Program-made: the position numbers and the translations under genes
Assembly: GCA_028868825.1 (NCBI GenBank)
Contig: JAGWTU010000005.1
Coordinates: 1-64,000 of the forward strand
DNA length: 64,000 nucleotides
DNA from: Burkholderiales bacterium
GTDB lineage: Bacteria; Pseudomonadota; Gammaproteobacteria; Burkholderiales; Burkholderiaceae_C
Direction of reading: 5' to 3'
Part shown: one piece after another, positions 42,606 through 51,584 of the stretch
How positions within the stretch are numbered: position 1 is the stretch's first letter
Layout: each line of letters starts with the position of its first letter
Notes under the pieces: generated by a model
The model's database searches: none
Told to the model about the DNA's origin: nothing
Seen by the model: only the letters and a program-made list of their open reading frames with translations

Positions 42606-43880
42606 ATGTCGCCTTCCCTCGTCACCTACGCCTTCGTCGCCGCGCTGCTGCTGTCCACGGCCCTGCGCTGCTGGCTCTCGACGCGCCAGATGCGCCATGT
42701 GGCGCTGCACCGCGACGAGGTGCCGGCGATCTTCGAAGGCCGCGTCACGCTGCAGGCCCACCAGCGCGCCGCCGACTACACGCTGGCGCGCGGCCGCCAC
42801 GGCCTCGTCGCGATGGCCTGGTCGGCGGCGCTGCTGCTCGCCTGGACGTTGCTCGGCGGGCTCGATGCGCTCAATGCGCTGCTGCGCGACGCGCTGCTCG
42901 AGCGCCACGGCGCGCTCGTCTATCAACTGGCGCTGCTGGCGGCGTTCGCGGTCATCGGCTCGCTGGCCGAACTGCCGCTGGACTGGTACGAGACCTTCCG
43001 CATCGAGCAGCGCTTCGGCTTCAACCGCATGACGCCGGCACTGTGGTTCGCCGACCTCGCCAAGGGCGCGGCGCTGGGCGCGGCGATCGGGCTGCCGCTG
43101 GCGGCGCTGATCCTGTGGATCATGGGCGCGTCTGGCGGCCTGTGGTGGCTCTGGGCCTGGATCGCCTGGACGGCGTTCAACCTGCTGGCGCTGGTCGTCT
43201 ACCCGACGCTGATCGCGCCGCTGTTCAACAAGTTCGAGCCGCTGGCCGACGGCGCGCTCGTCGCCCGCGTGCAGGCGCTGATGCAGCGCTGCGGCTTCGC
43301 CGCCAAAGGCCTGTTCGTGATGGACGGCAGCCGCCGCTCGGCGCATGCCAACGCCTATTTCACGGGGCTGGGTTCATCCAAGCGAGTCGTCTTCTTCGAC
43401 ACGCTGCTGCAGCGACTCTCGCCGGGCGAGGTCGAGGCGGTGCTGGCGCACGAGCTCGGCCACTTCAAGCACCGGCACGTGCTGCAGCGCATGGTCAGCC
43501 TGTTCGCGCTCAGCCTGGCCGCCCTGGCGTTGCTGGGCTGGCTCGCCAGCCGCAGCGGCTTCTATCTCGGCCTGGGCGTCACGCCCAACCTCGGCGCGCC
43601 GAACGATGCGTTGGCGCTGCTGCTGTTCATGCTCGCGCTGCCGCCGTTCATGTTCTTCGTCTCGCCGCTGATGGCGCAGTGGTCGCGCCGTCACGAGTTC
43701 CAGGCCGACGCCTACGCCTGCGCGCAGGCCGACGGCAGCGAGCTGGCCAGCGCGCTGCTCAAGCTGCACGAGGACAATGCGACGACGCTGACGCCCGACC
43801 CGGTCTACGCGCGCTTCTACTACTCGCATCCGCCGGCCGGCGAGCGGCTGGCGGCCTTGCCGGCGCCGCACCCGGCGTGA
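42606..43880 (+). CDS. M48-family membrane metallopeptidase (Ste24/CAAX-protease type)
   Basis: 424 residues from the ATG at 42606. An N-terminal block of TM segments with the M48 N-terminal domain ([26 protein letters not shown]) precedes the zinc site HELGH (282-286, in [13 protein letters not shown]). A third zinc ligand, Glu, lies in [11 protein letters not shown]. Two further hydrophobic stretches lie between the zinc motifs. In bacteria, Ste24-type enzymes are thought to handle membrane protein quality control; prenyl substrates are absent. The order orn / M48 / rsgA is common in betaproteobacteria. Confidence 0.92.
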   Translation: MSPSLVTYAFVAALLLSTALRCWLSTRQMRHVALHRDEVPAIFEGRVTLQAHQRAADYTLARGRHGLVAMAWSAALLLAWTLLGGLDALNALLRDALLERHGALVYQLALLAAFAVIGSLAELPLDWYETFRIEQRFGFNRMTPALWFADLAKGAALGAAIGLPLAALILWIMGASGGLWWLWAWIAWTAFNLLALVVYPTLIAPLFNKFEPLADGALVARVQALMQRCGFAAKGLFVMDGSRRSAHANAYFTGLGSSKRVVFFDTLLQRLSPGEVEAVLAHELGHFKHRHVLQRMVSLFALSLAALALLGWLASRSGFYLGLGVTPNLGAPNDALALLLFMLALPPFMFFVSPLMAQWSRRHEFQADAYACAQADGSELASALLKLHEDNATTLTPDPVYARFYYSHPPAGERLAALPAPHPA

Positions 43881-43923
43881 CCATGGCGTTGATGGCCTCG
43901 CGCGCCGCGCACGACTGGCAGCC

Positions 43924-44829
43924 TTGACGGCCGCACGCGAGCTCGACCTCGGCCTCGTCGTCGCCGCGCATGGCCGGCACGTGATGGTCGAGACGCCCGA
44001 GGGCGAGCGCGTGCTCTGCCACCCGCGCGGCAAGAAGAGCGAGCTCGTCGTCGGCGACCGCGTGCGCTGGATGCCGGCCGGCGACGGCGGCGTCGTCGAA
44101 CACCTCGAGCCGCGCCGCAACCTGCTGCTGCGGCAGGACGAATGGCGCACGAAATCCTTCGCCGCCAACCTCGACCAGATGCTGATGGTCGTCGCCTCGG
44201 AGCCGGTGTTCGGCGAATCGCAGCTGTCCCGCGCGCTGATCGCGGCGCAGGCGGCGGGCATCCCGGCGCTGATCGCGCTCAACAAGGTCGACCTGCCGAC
44301 CGCGCCGCTGGCGCGCCAGCGGCTGGCGCCCTACGTGGCGATGGGCGTGCCGGTGATCGAACTGGCGCTGAAGGTCGAACCCGAGCGCGCGGGAGCGACG
44401 CTGGCGCCGCTGCTCGCCGCGCGCACGACGCTGGTGCTGGGCGCCAGCGGCATGGGCAAGAGCACGCTGATCAACCTCGTCGTGCCCAGCGCTGCGGCGC
44501 AGGTCGGCGAGATCTCGCAGGCGCTGGGCACCGGGCGGCACACGACGACGAGCACGCTGTGGTACTGGCTCGACGCGCAGCGCAGCGGCGCCATCATCGA
44601 CACGCCCGGGTTCCAGGAATTCGGGCTGCGCCAGGTCGAACCCGAACACCTCGCGCGGCTGATGCCCGACTACGCCGCCGCGCTCGGCGCCTGCCGCTTC
44701 CACAACTGCAGCCACCGCCACGAGCCGGGCTGCGGCGTGCGCGCGGCGATCGAACGCGGCGAGATCTCCGCGTCGCGCCAGCGCATCTACGAGGAGCTCT
44801 ACGACGAGCTGTCGCGCAAGCGCTACTGA
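43924..44829 (+). CDS. rsgA: Ribosome small-subunit GTPase RsgA
   Basis: 301 residues. A circularly permuted GTPase that checks late 30S ribosome assembly. OB-fold domain first (about 1-75, KKSELVVGDRVRW), then G4 ALNKVD, G1 GASGMGKST, the G2 region GTGRHTTTS and G3 DTPGFQEFGL, and a C-terminal zinc motif CRFHNCSHRHEPGC. The only available start that keeps the OB fold is TTG at 43924; no ATG or GTG is in frame between it and the previous gene's end, so low-efficiency initiation is likely. It lies 43 bases after the M48 peptidase gene. Confidence 0.95.
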   Translation: MTAARELDLGLVVAAHGRHVMVETPEGERVLCHPRGKKSELVVGDRVRWMPAGDGGVVEHLEPRRNLLLRQDEWRTKSFAANLDQMLMVVASEPVFGESQLSRALIAAQAAGIPALIALNKVDLPTAPLARQRLAPYVAMGVPVIELALKVEPERAGATLAPLLAARTTLVLGASGMGKSTLINLVVPSAAAQVGEISQALGTGRHTTTSTLWYWLDAQRSGAIIDTPGFQEFGLRQVEPEHLARLMPDYAAALGACRFHNCSHRHEPGCGVRAAIERGEISASRQRIYEELYDELSRKRY

Positions 44830-44846
44830 AGAGTTCTTGCTGAGCC

Positions 44847-45836
44847 TCAGCCGACGATATTCGCGAGCGTCAGCAGGGCGACGAGCAGCATCCACAGCAC
44901 GACCGAGCGCCAGACGAGGCCGACGACGCTCTGCAGATGCCCCGTCTGCGCCGGCACGCCGGCCGTCGATCCATGCGCGTCGGCGAGGTCGGGCTGACCA
45001 CCGGCGTTGAAGGTCTTCGACCGGTCGGGCGTCACACCGGGCGCCGCGGCGCCGCCGAGCTGGACGCCGACCGCACCGGCCGCCGCGGCGAGGATGACAC
45101 CTTCGTTCTCGTGCAGCCACAGGCTTGAATCGCGACGCCAGCTCGCGATCGCCTCCTCGAAATTGCCGACGACGGCGAAGCCGAAGGCCGTCAGCCGCGC
45201 CGGCACATGGTCGATGGCGCCGAACATGCGGCGCGAGATCGCCAGCAGCGCGTCGTTGCTCGGCGCGTCGATCGCGCGCTGGCGGTAGCCCCAGTAGCGC
45301 GTGCAGAACTCGGCCATGCGGTAGCCGACCGCGCCCATCGGGCCGAGCCCCACGGCCGAGAGGACGACGAACCAGAAGAAGACGCCGAAGACATGGCGGT
45401 GTGCGGCCAGCAGCGCATGTTCGATGACATGGCGCAGCACCTCGGTGCGCGGCAACTCGCTGGCGTCGAGGTGGCGCCATTCGGCGAGCAGCCGCCGCGC
45501 CTCGTTCTCGTCGCCGCGCTCCAGCGCATCGCGGATGTCGGTGTAGTAATGGCTGAACTGGCGGAAACCCAGCGTCAGATACAGCAGCGCGACGTCGAAG
45601 GCCAGCGCCAGCAGCAGGCTGTAATGATCGATCAGCAGGTACGCGGCCGCCGCCAGCGTCGACGGCACGAGGACGGTCACGCACCAGACGACCCAGGCAT
45701 GGTGCGGCTGGCCGGCGTCGAAGTTGCGGCCGGTCCAGCGCACCCAGGCCGTCAGCGTCTCATGGACCCAGTTGTCGCGCGGCAGCGGTTTGAGCTGTTC
45801 GATCAGCAGCGCGAACAGGACGGCGAAGAAGCTCAT
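44847..45836 (-). CDS. CobD/CbiB-family membrane protein
   Basis: 329 residues with hydrophobic segments near 3-15, 45-65, 70-95, 150-180 and 305-328. The pattern LGFRQFSHYYTDIRDALERGDENEARRLLAEW and LRHVIEHALLAAHRHVFGVFFWF matches the CobD/CbiB (AmpE-like) superfamily. True CbiB makes adenosylcobinamide in cobalamin synthesis; without other cob genes here, and with the AmpE-like length, I would not claim that activity. It lies 19 bases downstream of the Nudix gene, in the same direction. Confidence 0.82.
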   Translation of the reverse strand: MSFFAVLFALLIEQLKPLPRDNWVHETLTAWVRWTGRNFDAGQPHHAWVVWCVTVLVPSTLAAAAYLLIDHYSLLLALAFDVALLYLTLGFRQFSHYYTDIRDALERGDENEARRLLAEWRHLDASELPRTEVLRHVIEHALLAAHRHVFGVFFWFVVLSAVGLGPMGAVGYRMAEFCTRYWGYRQRAIDAPSNDALLAISRRMFGAIDHVPARLTAFGFAVVGNFEEAIASWRRDSSLWLHENEGVILAAAAGAVGVQLGGAAAPGVTPDRSKTFNAGGQPDLADAHGSTAGVPAQTGHLQSVVGLVWRSVVLWMLLVALLTLANIVG

Positions 45837-45855
45837 CGCTGATGATGATAGAGGG

Positions 45856-46563
45856 TCACTCGGCCAGTACGCGGTAGAGGTTGCGCAACATCGCCGCCGT
45901 CGCGCCCCAGATGAAGTATTCGCGCCACTGCCCGTCGCTGCCGCGGCCCTCCCAGGGCATCGAGAGGAAGTGGCGCGCGCCGCCTTCGAATTCGTAGCGG
46001 TGGCGACGGTGATGGGCGGGGTCCATCAGGAACGCCAGCGGCACCTCGAAGGCCTCGGCGACCTCGTTGCGGTCGAGCTTCAGCGCGGCGGGATCGAGCG
46101 GCGGATGGATGAGGGCGATGATCGGCGTGACGACATAGCGTGTCACCGTCGTGTAGGTCGGCATCTGGCCGATCACGTCGACCCGGGCCGGCGGCAGGCC
46201 GACCTCCTCCTCGGCCTCGCGCAGCGCGGTCGCCGCGGCGTCGGCGTCGCTGTCCTCGGCGCGGCCGCCGGGGAAGGCGATCTGGCCGGCATGGTCGCGC
46301 AGGTGGTCGGTGCGTCGCGTCAGCAGGACATGCAGGCCGGACTCGCGCTCGACCAGAGGCACCAGCACGGCGGCACGTGCGAGCGGCCGCGACCCGGCAT
46401 GGGCGCCGGCGTCGCCGCCGAATTCGGGTTGCAGGGCAAGCGCCTGCGCGAAGCGCGAACGCAATGCCGCCGGGCGCAGCCTCTCGGGCGCCACGGCGGG
46501 CAGTTGCGAGTCGACCCCGACGACCGGGACGTCGCGCGGGTTGGCGATGCGGGGCGGCGTCAT
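45856..46563 (-). CDS. CoA pyrophosphatase-type Nudix hydrolase
   Basis: 235 residues. A Nudix domain (about 65-200) with a CoA-type signature: HAGQIAFPGGRAEDSD followed by AAATALREAEEEVGL, containing the REaxEE core. An LLTRRTDHLRDHAGQ stretch precedes it, as in NudL/PCD1 enzymes that cut coenzyme A to 4'-phosphopantetheine and 3',5'-ADP. An N-terminal extension of about 55 residues has no recognised domain. It sits 29 bases after rplS and 19 before the CobD-like gene. Confidence 0.9.
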   Translation of the reverse strand: MTPPRIANPRDVPVVGVDSQLPAVAPERLRPAALRSRFAQALALQPEFGGDAGAHAGSRPLARAAVLVPLVERESGLHVLLTRRTDHLRDHAGQIAFPGGRAEDSDADAAATALREAEEEVGLPPARVDVIGQMPTYTTVTRYVVTPIIALIHPPLDPAALKLDRNEVAEAFEVPLAFLMDPAHHRRHRYEFEGGARHFLSMPWEGRGSDGQWREYFIWGATAAMLRNLYRVLAE

Positions 46564-46592
46564 CGTCGCCGCCGGCTGGCGATCGTCCCGGG

Positions 46593-46946
46593 TCAGGCCA
46601 GCTTCTCTTTGATCCGCGCCGACTTGCCGCTGCGCTGACGCAGGTAGTACAGCTTGGCGCGACGGACGTCGCCGCGGCGCTTGACCTCGACGCTGGCGAT
46701 CAGCGGGCTGTAGGTCTGGAACGTGCGCTCGACGCCTTCGCCGCTGGAGATCTTGCGCACGATGAAGCTGCTGTTGAGGCCGCGGTTGCGCTTGGCGATG
46801 ACGACGCCTTCGTAGGCCTGGACGCGCTTGCGCGTGCCTTCGACGACGTTGACGTTGACGATCACCGTGTCGCCGGGTGCGAATGCGGGGATGGTGCGGT
46901 TGAGACGCGTGATCTCTTCCTGCTCGAGCGTGGCGATGAGGTTCAT
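46593..46946 (-). CDS. rplS: 50S ribosomal protein L19
   Basis: 117 residues, start [20 protein letters not shown] at the ATG 46946, with GGAG seven bases upstream. Typical L19 segments are [35 protein letters not shown], then [18 protein letters not shown] and [25 protein letters not shown]. It sits at the interface of the 30S and 50S subunits. It is the last gene of the rpsP-rimM-trmD-rplS operon, but a 154-base leader separates it from trmD, and that leader holds a possible own promoter. Confidence 0.98.
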   Translation of the reverse strand: MNLIATLEQEEITRLNRTIPAFAPGDTVIVNVNVVEGTRKRVQAYEGVVIAKRNRGLNSSFIVRKISSGEGVERTFQTYSPLIASVEVKRRGDVRRAKLYYLRQRSGKSARIKEKLA

Positions 46947-47105
46947 GGGGCTCCGTAAGCCATCGTGCAGCGGGCGGTTGGAATGAGTGCGGCGGGCGCT
47001 GCCTTCTCGAAATCTCTCGAGGAGGGTTCTCGAAGGCTCGGCAGACCTTGCTGCTCGAGTCGCGCTCGCCATTCCCGGCAGAGGATGGGCAAGCCTATGA
47101 TTATA
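46947..47105 (-). promoter_or_regulatory. rplS leader with possible internal promoter
   Basis: On the minus strand a TATAAT hexamer (47105-47100) overlaps the TAA stop of trmD, giving a possible -10 box for rplS; no good -35 is seen. The 154-base leader carries two identical TTCGAGAA octamers (47011-47004 and 47034-47027, minus-strand reading) and CCTTC/GAAGG arms around them, so it may fold. Ribosomal protein leaders are often autoregulatory; this is only a possibility. Confidence 0.35.
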
Positions 47106-47847
47106 GCGTGAACGACGCCAGGTGCCGCTCGTCGCGCGCCGAGAGGCGCCCGGCGGCACGCGCCGCAATGATCAGGTCGGGGCGGCGCCGCGCCGTCAGC
47201 TCGAGCGCGCGGTCGCGACGCCAGCGCGCGATCTCGGCATGGTTGCCCGACAGCAGCACCGGCGGCACGGCGCGCTCGGCGCCGCCCAGCTGCAGCCGCT
47301 CGGGGCGGCTGTAATGCGGCCCCTCGAGCAGGCCGTCGCCGAAGCTGTCCTGTTCGTGCGACGGCGCATTGAGCACGCCCTCCTGCAGCCGCGCGACGGC
47401 GTCGAGCAGCGCCAGTGCCGGCAACTCGCCGCCCGAGAGCACGAAGTCCCCCAGGCTCAATTCATCGGTCACGGCGGCATCGATCAAGCGCTGGTCGATG
47501 CCCTCGTAGCGCCCGCACAGCAGCACGGCGCCGTGCCCCGCCGCGAATTCCTGCACCAGCGCCTGATCGATGCGGCGCCCGGTGGGTGTGAAATGCACGA
47601 CGCGCGACTTGCCACGCTCGGCCTCGATGGCGGCCAGCGCGCGCAGCAGCGGCTCGACCAGCATCACCATGCCCGGCCCGCCGCCGTAGGGGCGGTCGTC
47701 GACGCGGCGGTAGGTGTCGTCGGCATAGTCGCGCAGCGGCCACAGCCGCACGTCGACCTGCGCCGACTGGAAGGCGCGCCGCGTCACGCCCTGGCTCAGG
47801 TGCGGGGCGAACAGCTCGGGGAAGATCGTGACGACGTCGAAGCGCAT
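47101..47847 (-). CDS. trmD: tRNA (guanine-N1)-methyltransferase
   Basis: 248 residues from the ATG at 47847. It methylates G37 of several tRNAs and prevents frameshifting. SPOUT knot segments are visible: [13 protein letters not shown], the [13 protein letters not shown] loop, [33 protein letters not shown], and the C-terminal [18 protein letters not shown]. It starts eight bases after rimM in the conserved operon. The stop codon overlaps a TATAAT that may drive rplS. Confidence 0.98.
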   Translation of the reverse strand: MRFDVVTIFPELFAPHLSQGVTRRAFQSAQVDVRLWPLRDYADDTYRRVDDRPYGGGPGMVMLVEPLLRALAAIEAERGKSRVVHFTPTGRRIDQALVQEFAAGHGAVLLCGRYEGIDQRLIDAAVTDELSLGDFVLSGGELPALALLDAVARLQEGVLNAPSHEQDSFGDGLLEGPHYSRPERLQLGGAERAVPPVLLSGNHAEIARWRRDRALELTARRRPDLIIAARAAGRLSARDERHLASFTL

Positions 47848-47855
47848 CGCACGGT

Positions 47856-48428
47856 TCAGTAGTCGGCTTCCCAGTCGACCGTGATGCGCCTGGCCGCGAG
47901 GTCGACGCCGTCGACATAGGCGTCGACGAACGGGATCAGGATCTCGCCGACATCGGGCGCCGCGCCCTGCACGCGCAGCACGCAATGCGGGCCGGTCTCG
48001 ATCAGGCCGATGACGTTCCCCAGTTCGACCCCGGCGCGGTTGCGCACGGCCAGACCGATGAGGTCGACCCAATAGAACTCGCCGTCGTCGGGGGTCGGGA
48101 AGCTCGATCGCGGCACGAGCACGCGCGCGCCCTTGAGCGCCTCGGCCGCATCGCGGTCGGCGATGTCGTGCACGGTGGCGACGACACCGTCGCCATGCTC
48201 CTTGGCACCGACCACGCGCAGCAGCGTCGGCCAGGGCGTCGTCCGCTTGGACGCGGGCACGCCGGGGGCGGCCTCGGGCGGCAGGATGTACCAGCGCTTG
48301 GAAGAGAAGAGTGCCTGCGGGTCGGACGCGAAGGGCAGGACCTTCAGCGCTCCCTTGATGCCCCAGGCGCCGATGATGCGGCCGACCTCGACCGCGTCAT
48401 CGGGGACCGTGCCCTCGTCAGGGCTCAC
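47856..48428 (-). CDS. rimM: Ribosome maturation factor RimM
   Basis: 190 residues from a GTG at 48428, 13 bases after the rpsP stop; no ATG gives the full N-terminal domain. It helps 16S rRNA processing and binds S19. Segments: VEVGRIIGAWGIKGALKVLPF (RimM N-domain), GEFYWVDLIGLAVRNRAGVELGNVIG (start of the PRC barrel), then DVGEILIPFVDAYVDGVDLAARRITVDW. A linker of about 15 residues (PPEAAPGVPASKRTT) in the N-domain makes it slightly longer than the E. coli protein. Confidence 0.96.
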   Translation of the reverse strand: MSPDEGTVPDDAVEVGRIIGAWGIKGALKVLPFASDPQALFSSKRWYILPPEAAPGVPASKRTTPWPTLLRVVGAKEHGDGVVATVHDIADRDAAEALKGARVLVPRSSFPTPDDGEFYWVDLIGLAVRNRAGVELGNVIGLIETGPHCVLRVQGAAPDVGEILIPFVDAYVDGVDLAARRITVDWEADY

Positions 48429-48441
48429 GGCGGGCAGCGGT

Positions 48442-48690
48442 TCAGACCGCCTTCTTGGCCTGTTCGACCAGTCGCGCCACGGTGGGCGAGAGCTGGGCGC
48501 CGACGCCGGCCCAATGGGTGACGCGGTCGAGCGCGACGCGCAGGCCCTGCTCGGCACCCGAGGCGATCGGGTTGTAGAAACCGACGCGCTCGATGAAGCG
48601 GCCATCGCGGCGCTCGCGCGCGTCGGCGACGACGATGTTGTAGAACGGGCGCTTCTTCGCGCCGCCACGGGAAAGACGGATGACGACCAT
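48442..48690 (-). CDS. rpsP: 30S ribosomal protein S16
   Basis: 82 residues, [20 protein letters not shown], then the expected [18 protein letters not shown] and [16 protein letters not shown]. It is the first gene of rpsP-rimM-trmD-rplS. The start is the ATG at 48690, giving the standard S16 length. A good -10 box lies about 190 bases upstream, so the operon has a leader of roughly 175 bases. Confidence 0.98.
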   Translation of the reverse strand: MVVIRLSRGGAKKRPFYNIVVADARERRDGRFIERVGFYNPIASGAEQGLRVALDRVTHWAGVGAQLSPTVARLVEQAKKAV

Positions 48691-48874
48691 TGCAGAATCC
48701 TCGAGGAACTTGGGTCGACGGTCCAGCACGGGAGACACACCGGCCGCGCCATCGGTTTGGCCGGCGCGCGGCGGATCCGACGTTTCTTCGTCGCTCGAAT
48801 CCGCCACGCACCGACCCTGATCGTCGCCGTAGATACGCCTGGATTTCCACCCAGGCCAGCGCCGAAAACCCAGC

Positions 48875-48880
48875 ATTATA
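48875..48880 (-). promoter_or_regulatory. Likely -10 box of the rpsP operon
   Basis: A perfect TATAAT on the minus strand, preceded by a weak -35 (ATGGAA with a 17-base spacer). It stands in the 233-base gap between rpsP and the divergent TM2-domain gene and faces rpsP. Transcription would begin near 48867. Confidence 0.55.
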
Positions 48881-48923
48881 AACTCGGCGGCATGGCCTTC
48901 CATCACCGCATTCACTTCCTTCG

Positions 48924-49379
48924 ATGAGCCCGCGCTCGAAAACCGTCGCCGCATGGCTCGCCGCGCTGCTGGGCCCCTTGGGCGCCCACCGCTTCTACCT
49001 CCACGGCTGGGGCGACCGCTGGGGACGTCTGTTGCCGTTGCCGACCCTGGTGGGCCTGTACGGCGTCTGGCGCATGGACCGCTGGGGCCAGGACGACCGG
49101 CTGGCCTGGGTGCTGATCCCGGTCCTCGGGCTGACGATCGCCGCGGCGATGCTCAGCGCCATCGTCATCGCCCTCACGCACGACGAGCGCTGGAATGCGC
49201 GCTTCAATGCCGGCCGCGCGCCGGCCGCAGCCGGCTGGGGCGCAGTCCTCGCGGCCATCGCGGCACTGCTGCTGGGCGGCGGCGTGCTGATGGCGACGAT
49301 CGCGTTCAGCGCCCAGCGTTATTTCGAATGGCAGCTCGAAGCGCCGGCCGACGCCGCGGCGTCGGCGCCGTCTAGCTGA
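48924..49379 (+). CDS. TM2-like small membrane protein
   Basis: 151 residues with about four hydrophobic segments (near 8-20, 38-50, 60-85 and 103-130). The N-terminal [20 protein letters not shown] has the Gly-x-x-Gly-x-His-Arg-Phe-Tyr turn of TM2 domains. The tail is Ala/Pro-rich. Function is unknown. The start is the ATG at 48924. The last eight bases overlap the end of the converging phosphate transporter gene. Confidence 0.7.
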   Translation: MSPRSKTVAAWLAALLGPLGAHRFYLHGWGDRWGRLLPLPTLVGLYGVWRMDRWGQDDRLAWVLIPVLGLTIAAAMLSAIVIALTHDERWNARFNAGRAPAAAGWGAVLAAIAALLLGGGVLMATIAFSAQRYFEWQLEAPADAAASAPSS

Positions 49380-50376
49380 ACGCGCGCGCCAGCGCGTAGA
49401 GCGCGGCGGCGATCAGCGCCGTGACGGGGATCGTGAAGATCCAGGCGATCACGATGTGCCGCGCCAGCCCCCAATGCACGGCCGATGGGTTGCGCACCGA
49501 GCCGACGCCGTAGATGGCACCCGTGATCGTGTGCGTCGTCGACACCGGTATGCCCAGCGACGACGCCATGAACAGCGTGATCGCGCCGCCCGTCTCGGCG
49601 CAGAAACCGCCGACCGGCTTGAGCTTGGTGATGCGCTGGCCCATCGTGCGCACGATGCGCCAGCCGCCGAGCAGGGTGCCGGTCCCCATCGCCAGATAGC
49701 AGGACCAGATGACCCAGGTCGGCGGCATCTGCGCGCCGGCGGGCGCGATGCCGGCGGCGATCAGCAGCAGCCAGATGACGCCGATCGTCTTCTGTGCGTC
49801 GTTGCCGCCATGGCCGAGCGAATAGAGCCCGGCCGAGATGAGCTGCGCCCGCCGGAAGCGCCGGTCGACGCGCAGCGGCGAGCTGCGCCGGCAGATCCAG
49901 GACACGGCGACCATCAGGAGTGAACCGAGGATGAAGCCGAGCAGCGGCGAGGCGAAGATGAAGATCACCGTCTTCAGCAGCCCGTCGCCGACGAGCGTGC
50001 CCGGGCCGGCCTTGGCGATGCCTGCGCCGACGATGCCGCCGATGAGCGCGTGCGAGCTGCTCGACGGGATGCCGAGCCACCAGGTGACGACGTTCCAGAC
50101 GATGGCGCCGCCGAGCGCGCCGAAGATGACGTCGGCATCGACGATGGCCGGGTCGACGATGCCCTTGCCCACCGTGGCCGCCACGTGCAGGCCGAATACG
50201 AAGATCGCGACGACGTTGAAGAAGGCCGCGAAGGCGACCGCCTGGCCCGGCTTGAGCACGCCGGTGGAGACGACGGTGGCGATCGAGTTCGCCGCATCGT
50301 GGAAGCCGTTGAGAAAGTCGAACAGGAGTGCCAGCGCCACCAGCGCCACCACGACCCCGAAGGCCACGGGCGTCAT
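49372..50376 (-). CDS. PiT-family inorganic phosphate transporter
   Basis: 334 residues, about ten TM segments. The two PiT repeats are visible: FDFLNGFHDAANSIATVVSTGVLKP at the start and SLGHGGNDAQKTIGVIWL in the second half, plus WWLGIPSSSSHALIGGIVGAG and SLGIPVSTTHTITGAIYGVG. It imports phosphate (probably as metal phosphate) with protons. The upstream DUF47 gene ends three bases before its start, the usual pairing in which DUF47 modulates Pit. Confidence 0.95.
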   Translation of the reverse strand: MTPVAFGVVVALVALALLFDFLNGFHDAANSIATVVSTGVLKPGQAVAFAAFFNVVAIFVFGLHVAATVGKGIVDPAIVDADVIFGALGGAIVWNVVTWWLGIPSSSSHALIGGIVGAGIAKAGPGTLVGDGLLKTVIFIFASPLLGFILGSLLMVAVSWICRRSSPLRVDRRFRRAQLISAGLYSLGHGGNDAQKTIGVIWLLLIAAGIAPAGAQMPPTWVIWSCYLAMGTGTLLGGWRIVRTMGQRITKLKPVGGFCAETGGAITLFMASSLGIPVSTTHTITGAIYGVGSVRNPSAVHWGLARHIVIAWIFTIPVTALIAAALYALARAFS

Positions 50377-50379
50377 CGC

Positions 50380-51027
50380 TCAGCTGTTCTCGAGCACGAT
50401 GCCTTCGACCAGATTCGCGACATCCTCGCAGCGGTCGGATATCGATTCCAGGTGCTCGTACACGGCCTTGAGCTTGATCAGCTCGCGCGTGTCGGGCTCC
50501 TCGCGGAACAGGCGCGACATCGCGCTGCGCATCACGCGGTCGGCGTCGGACTCGAGGCGGTCGATCTCCTCGCAGGTCTTGAGCACCGACTCGGCCGCCT
50601 CGCTGCGACGCAGGTTCGGCAGCAGCTGGATCACGTCCTGCACGCGTTCGCAGCAGCGCACCGAGATCTCCGACAGCCGCACGGCCTCTTCGGACAGGCG
50701 CTGCAGGTTGTACAGCGACATCACCTCGGAGGTGTCCTGGAGCATGTCCAGCACGTCGTCCATGGCGTTGATCAGGCGGTGGATCTGGTCGCGATCCAGC
50801 GGCGTGATGAAGGTGCGATGGAGCAGGCGATGAACCTCGGCCGTGATCTTGTCGGCGGCATGCTCCGAGGCGTCGACCGCGTCGGCCAGGCGCGCACGCT
50901 CGGCCGGATCGGCGAAATGCTGGACCATGGCCCCGAAGGCGCGCGCGCCCTCGGCGATGTGGACCGCATGCTGGTTGAAGAGCTCGAAGAAATTCCCGTC
51001 GCGTGGCAGCAAGCGGCCGAACACCAT
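50380..51027 (-). CDS. DUF47/PhoU-like protein (Pit accessory)
   Basis: 215 residues, all helical, of the PhoU-like DUF47 family (FGRLLPRDGNFFELFNQHAVHIAEGARAF; DADRVMRSAMSRLFREEPDTRELIKLKAVYEHLESISDRCEDVANLVEGIVLENS). The family shows acidic E/D-x3-D metal sites as in PhoU and regulates Pit transporters; here pit follows within three bases. A clean ATG start at 51027 gives the conserved N-terminus. Confidence 0.93.
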   Translation of the reverse strand: MVFGRLLPRDGNFFELFNQHAVHIAEGARAFGAMVQHFADPAERARLADAVDASEHAADKITAEVHRLLHRTFITPLDRDQIHRLINAMDDVLDMLQDTSEVMSLYNLQRLSEEAVRLSEISVRCCERVQDVIQLLPNLRRSEAAESVLKTCEEIDRLESDADRVMRSAMSRLFREEPDTRELIKLKAVYEHLESISDRCEDVANLVEGIVLENS

Positions 51028-51104
51028 GCACTCCCCTCGTTCGCTGTCATCGTTCCGTCACGATTCTGTCATACGGCCGGCGACTTCCAGCCGCGGGGGG
51101 CGGC

Positions 51105-51584
51105 TCAGATCAAGCGTTCGATGCGTTGGTCGCGCACACGCTCGGCGCAGGGTGCGAGCGGCCCCCAATCGGGGTGTACGAGATCGGGCGCGAGCTCGAG
51201 CAGCGGCAGCAGCACGAAGGCGCGCTCGTGCAGGCGCGGATGCGGCAGCACGAGTTCGGGTGTGACACAGCGCCGCTGACCGTGGAGCAGCAGATCGAGG
51301 TCGAGCGTGCGCGGCGCATTCCGGTACGGGCGTTCGCGACCGTGGCGCGACTCGATGGCCTGCAGCAGCCGCAGCAGCGGCAGCGGCTCGATCGCGGTCG
51401 ACAGTTCGGCGACCGCATTGAGGTAATCGGGGCCTTGCGCGTCGACCGGCGCGCTGCGATAGCGCGACGAGACGGCGACGAGCATCGTCTCGGGCAGCGC
51501 GGCGAGCTCGGCCAGTGCCGCGTCCAAGGTCGCGCCGGCATCGCCCAGGTTGGCGCCGAGGCCGACGAAGACGCGCTCAGCCAC
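51105..51584 (-). CDS. folK: 2-amino-4-hydroxy-6-hydroxymethyldihydropteridine pyrophosphokinase
   Basis: 159 residues from a GTG at 51584. It transfers pyrophosphate from ATP to 6-hydroxymethyl-dihydropterin in folate synthesis. Motifs: [45 protein letters not shown] with the metal Asp pair, and [16 protein letters not shown]. The GTG lies inside the end of pcnB, so the two genes overlap by eight bases, suggesting coupled translation. It ends the SirB1-hda-HAD-pcnB-folK run. Confidence 0.95.
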   Translation of the reverse strand: MAERVFVGLGANLGDAGATLDAALAELAALPETMLVAVSSRYRSAPVDAQGPDYLNAVAELSTAIEPLPLLRLLQAIESRHGRERPYRNAPRTLDLDLLLHGQRRCVTPELVLPHPRLHERAFVLLPLLELAPDLVHPDWGPLAPCAERVRDQRIERLI

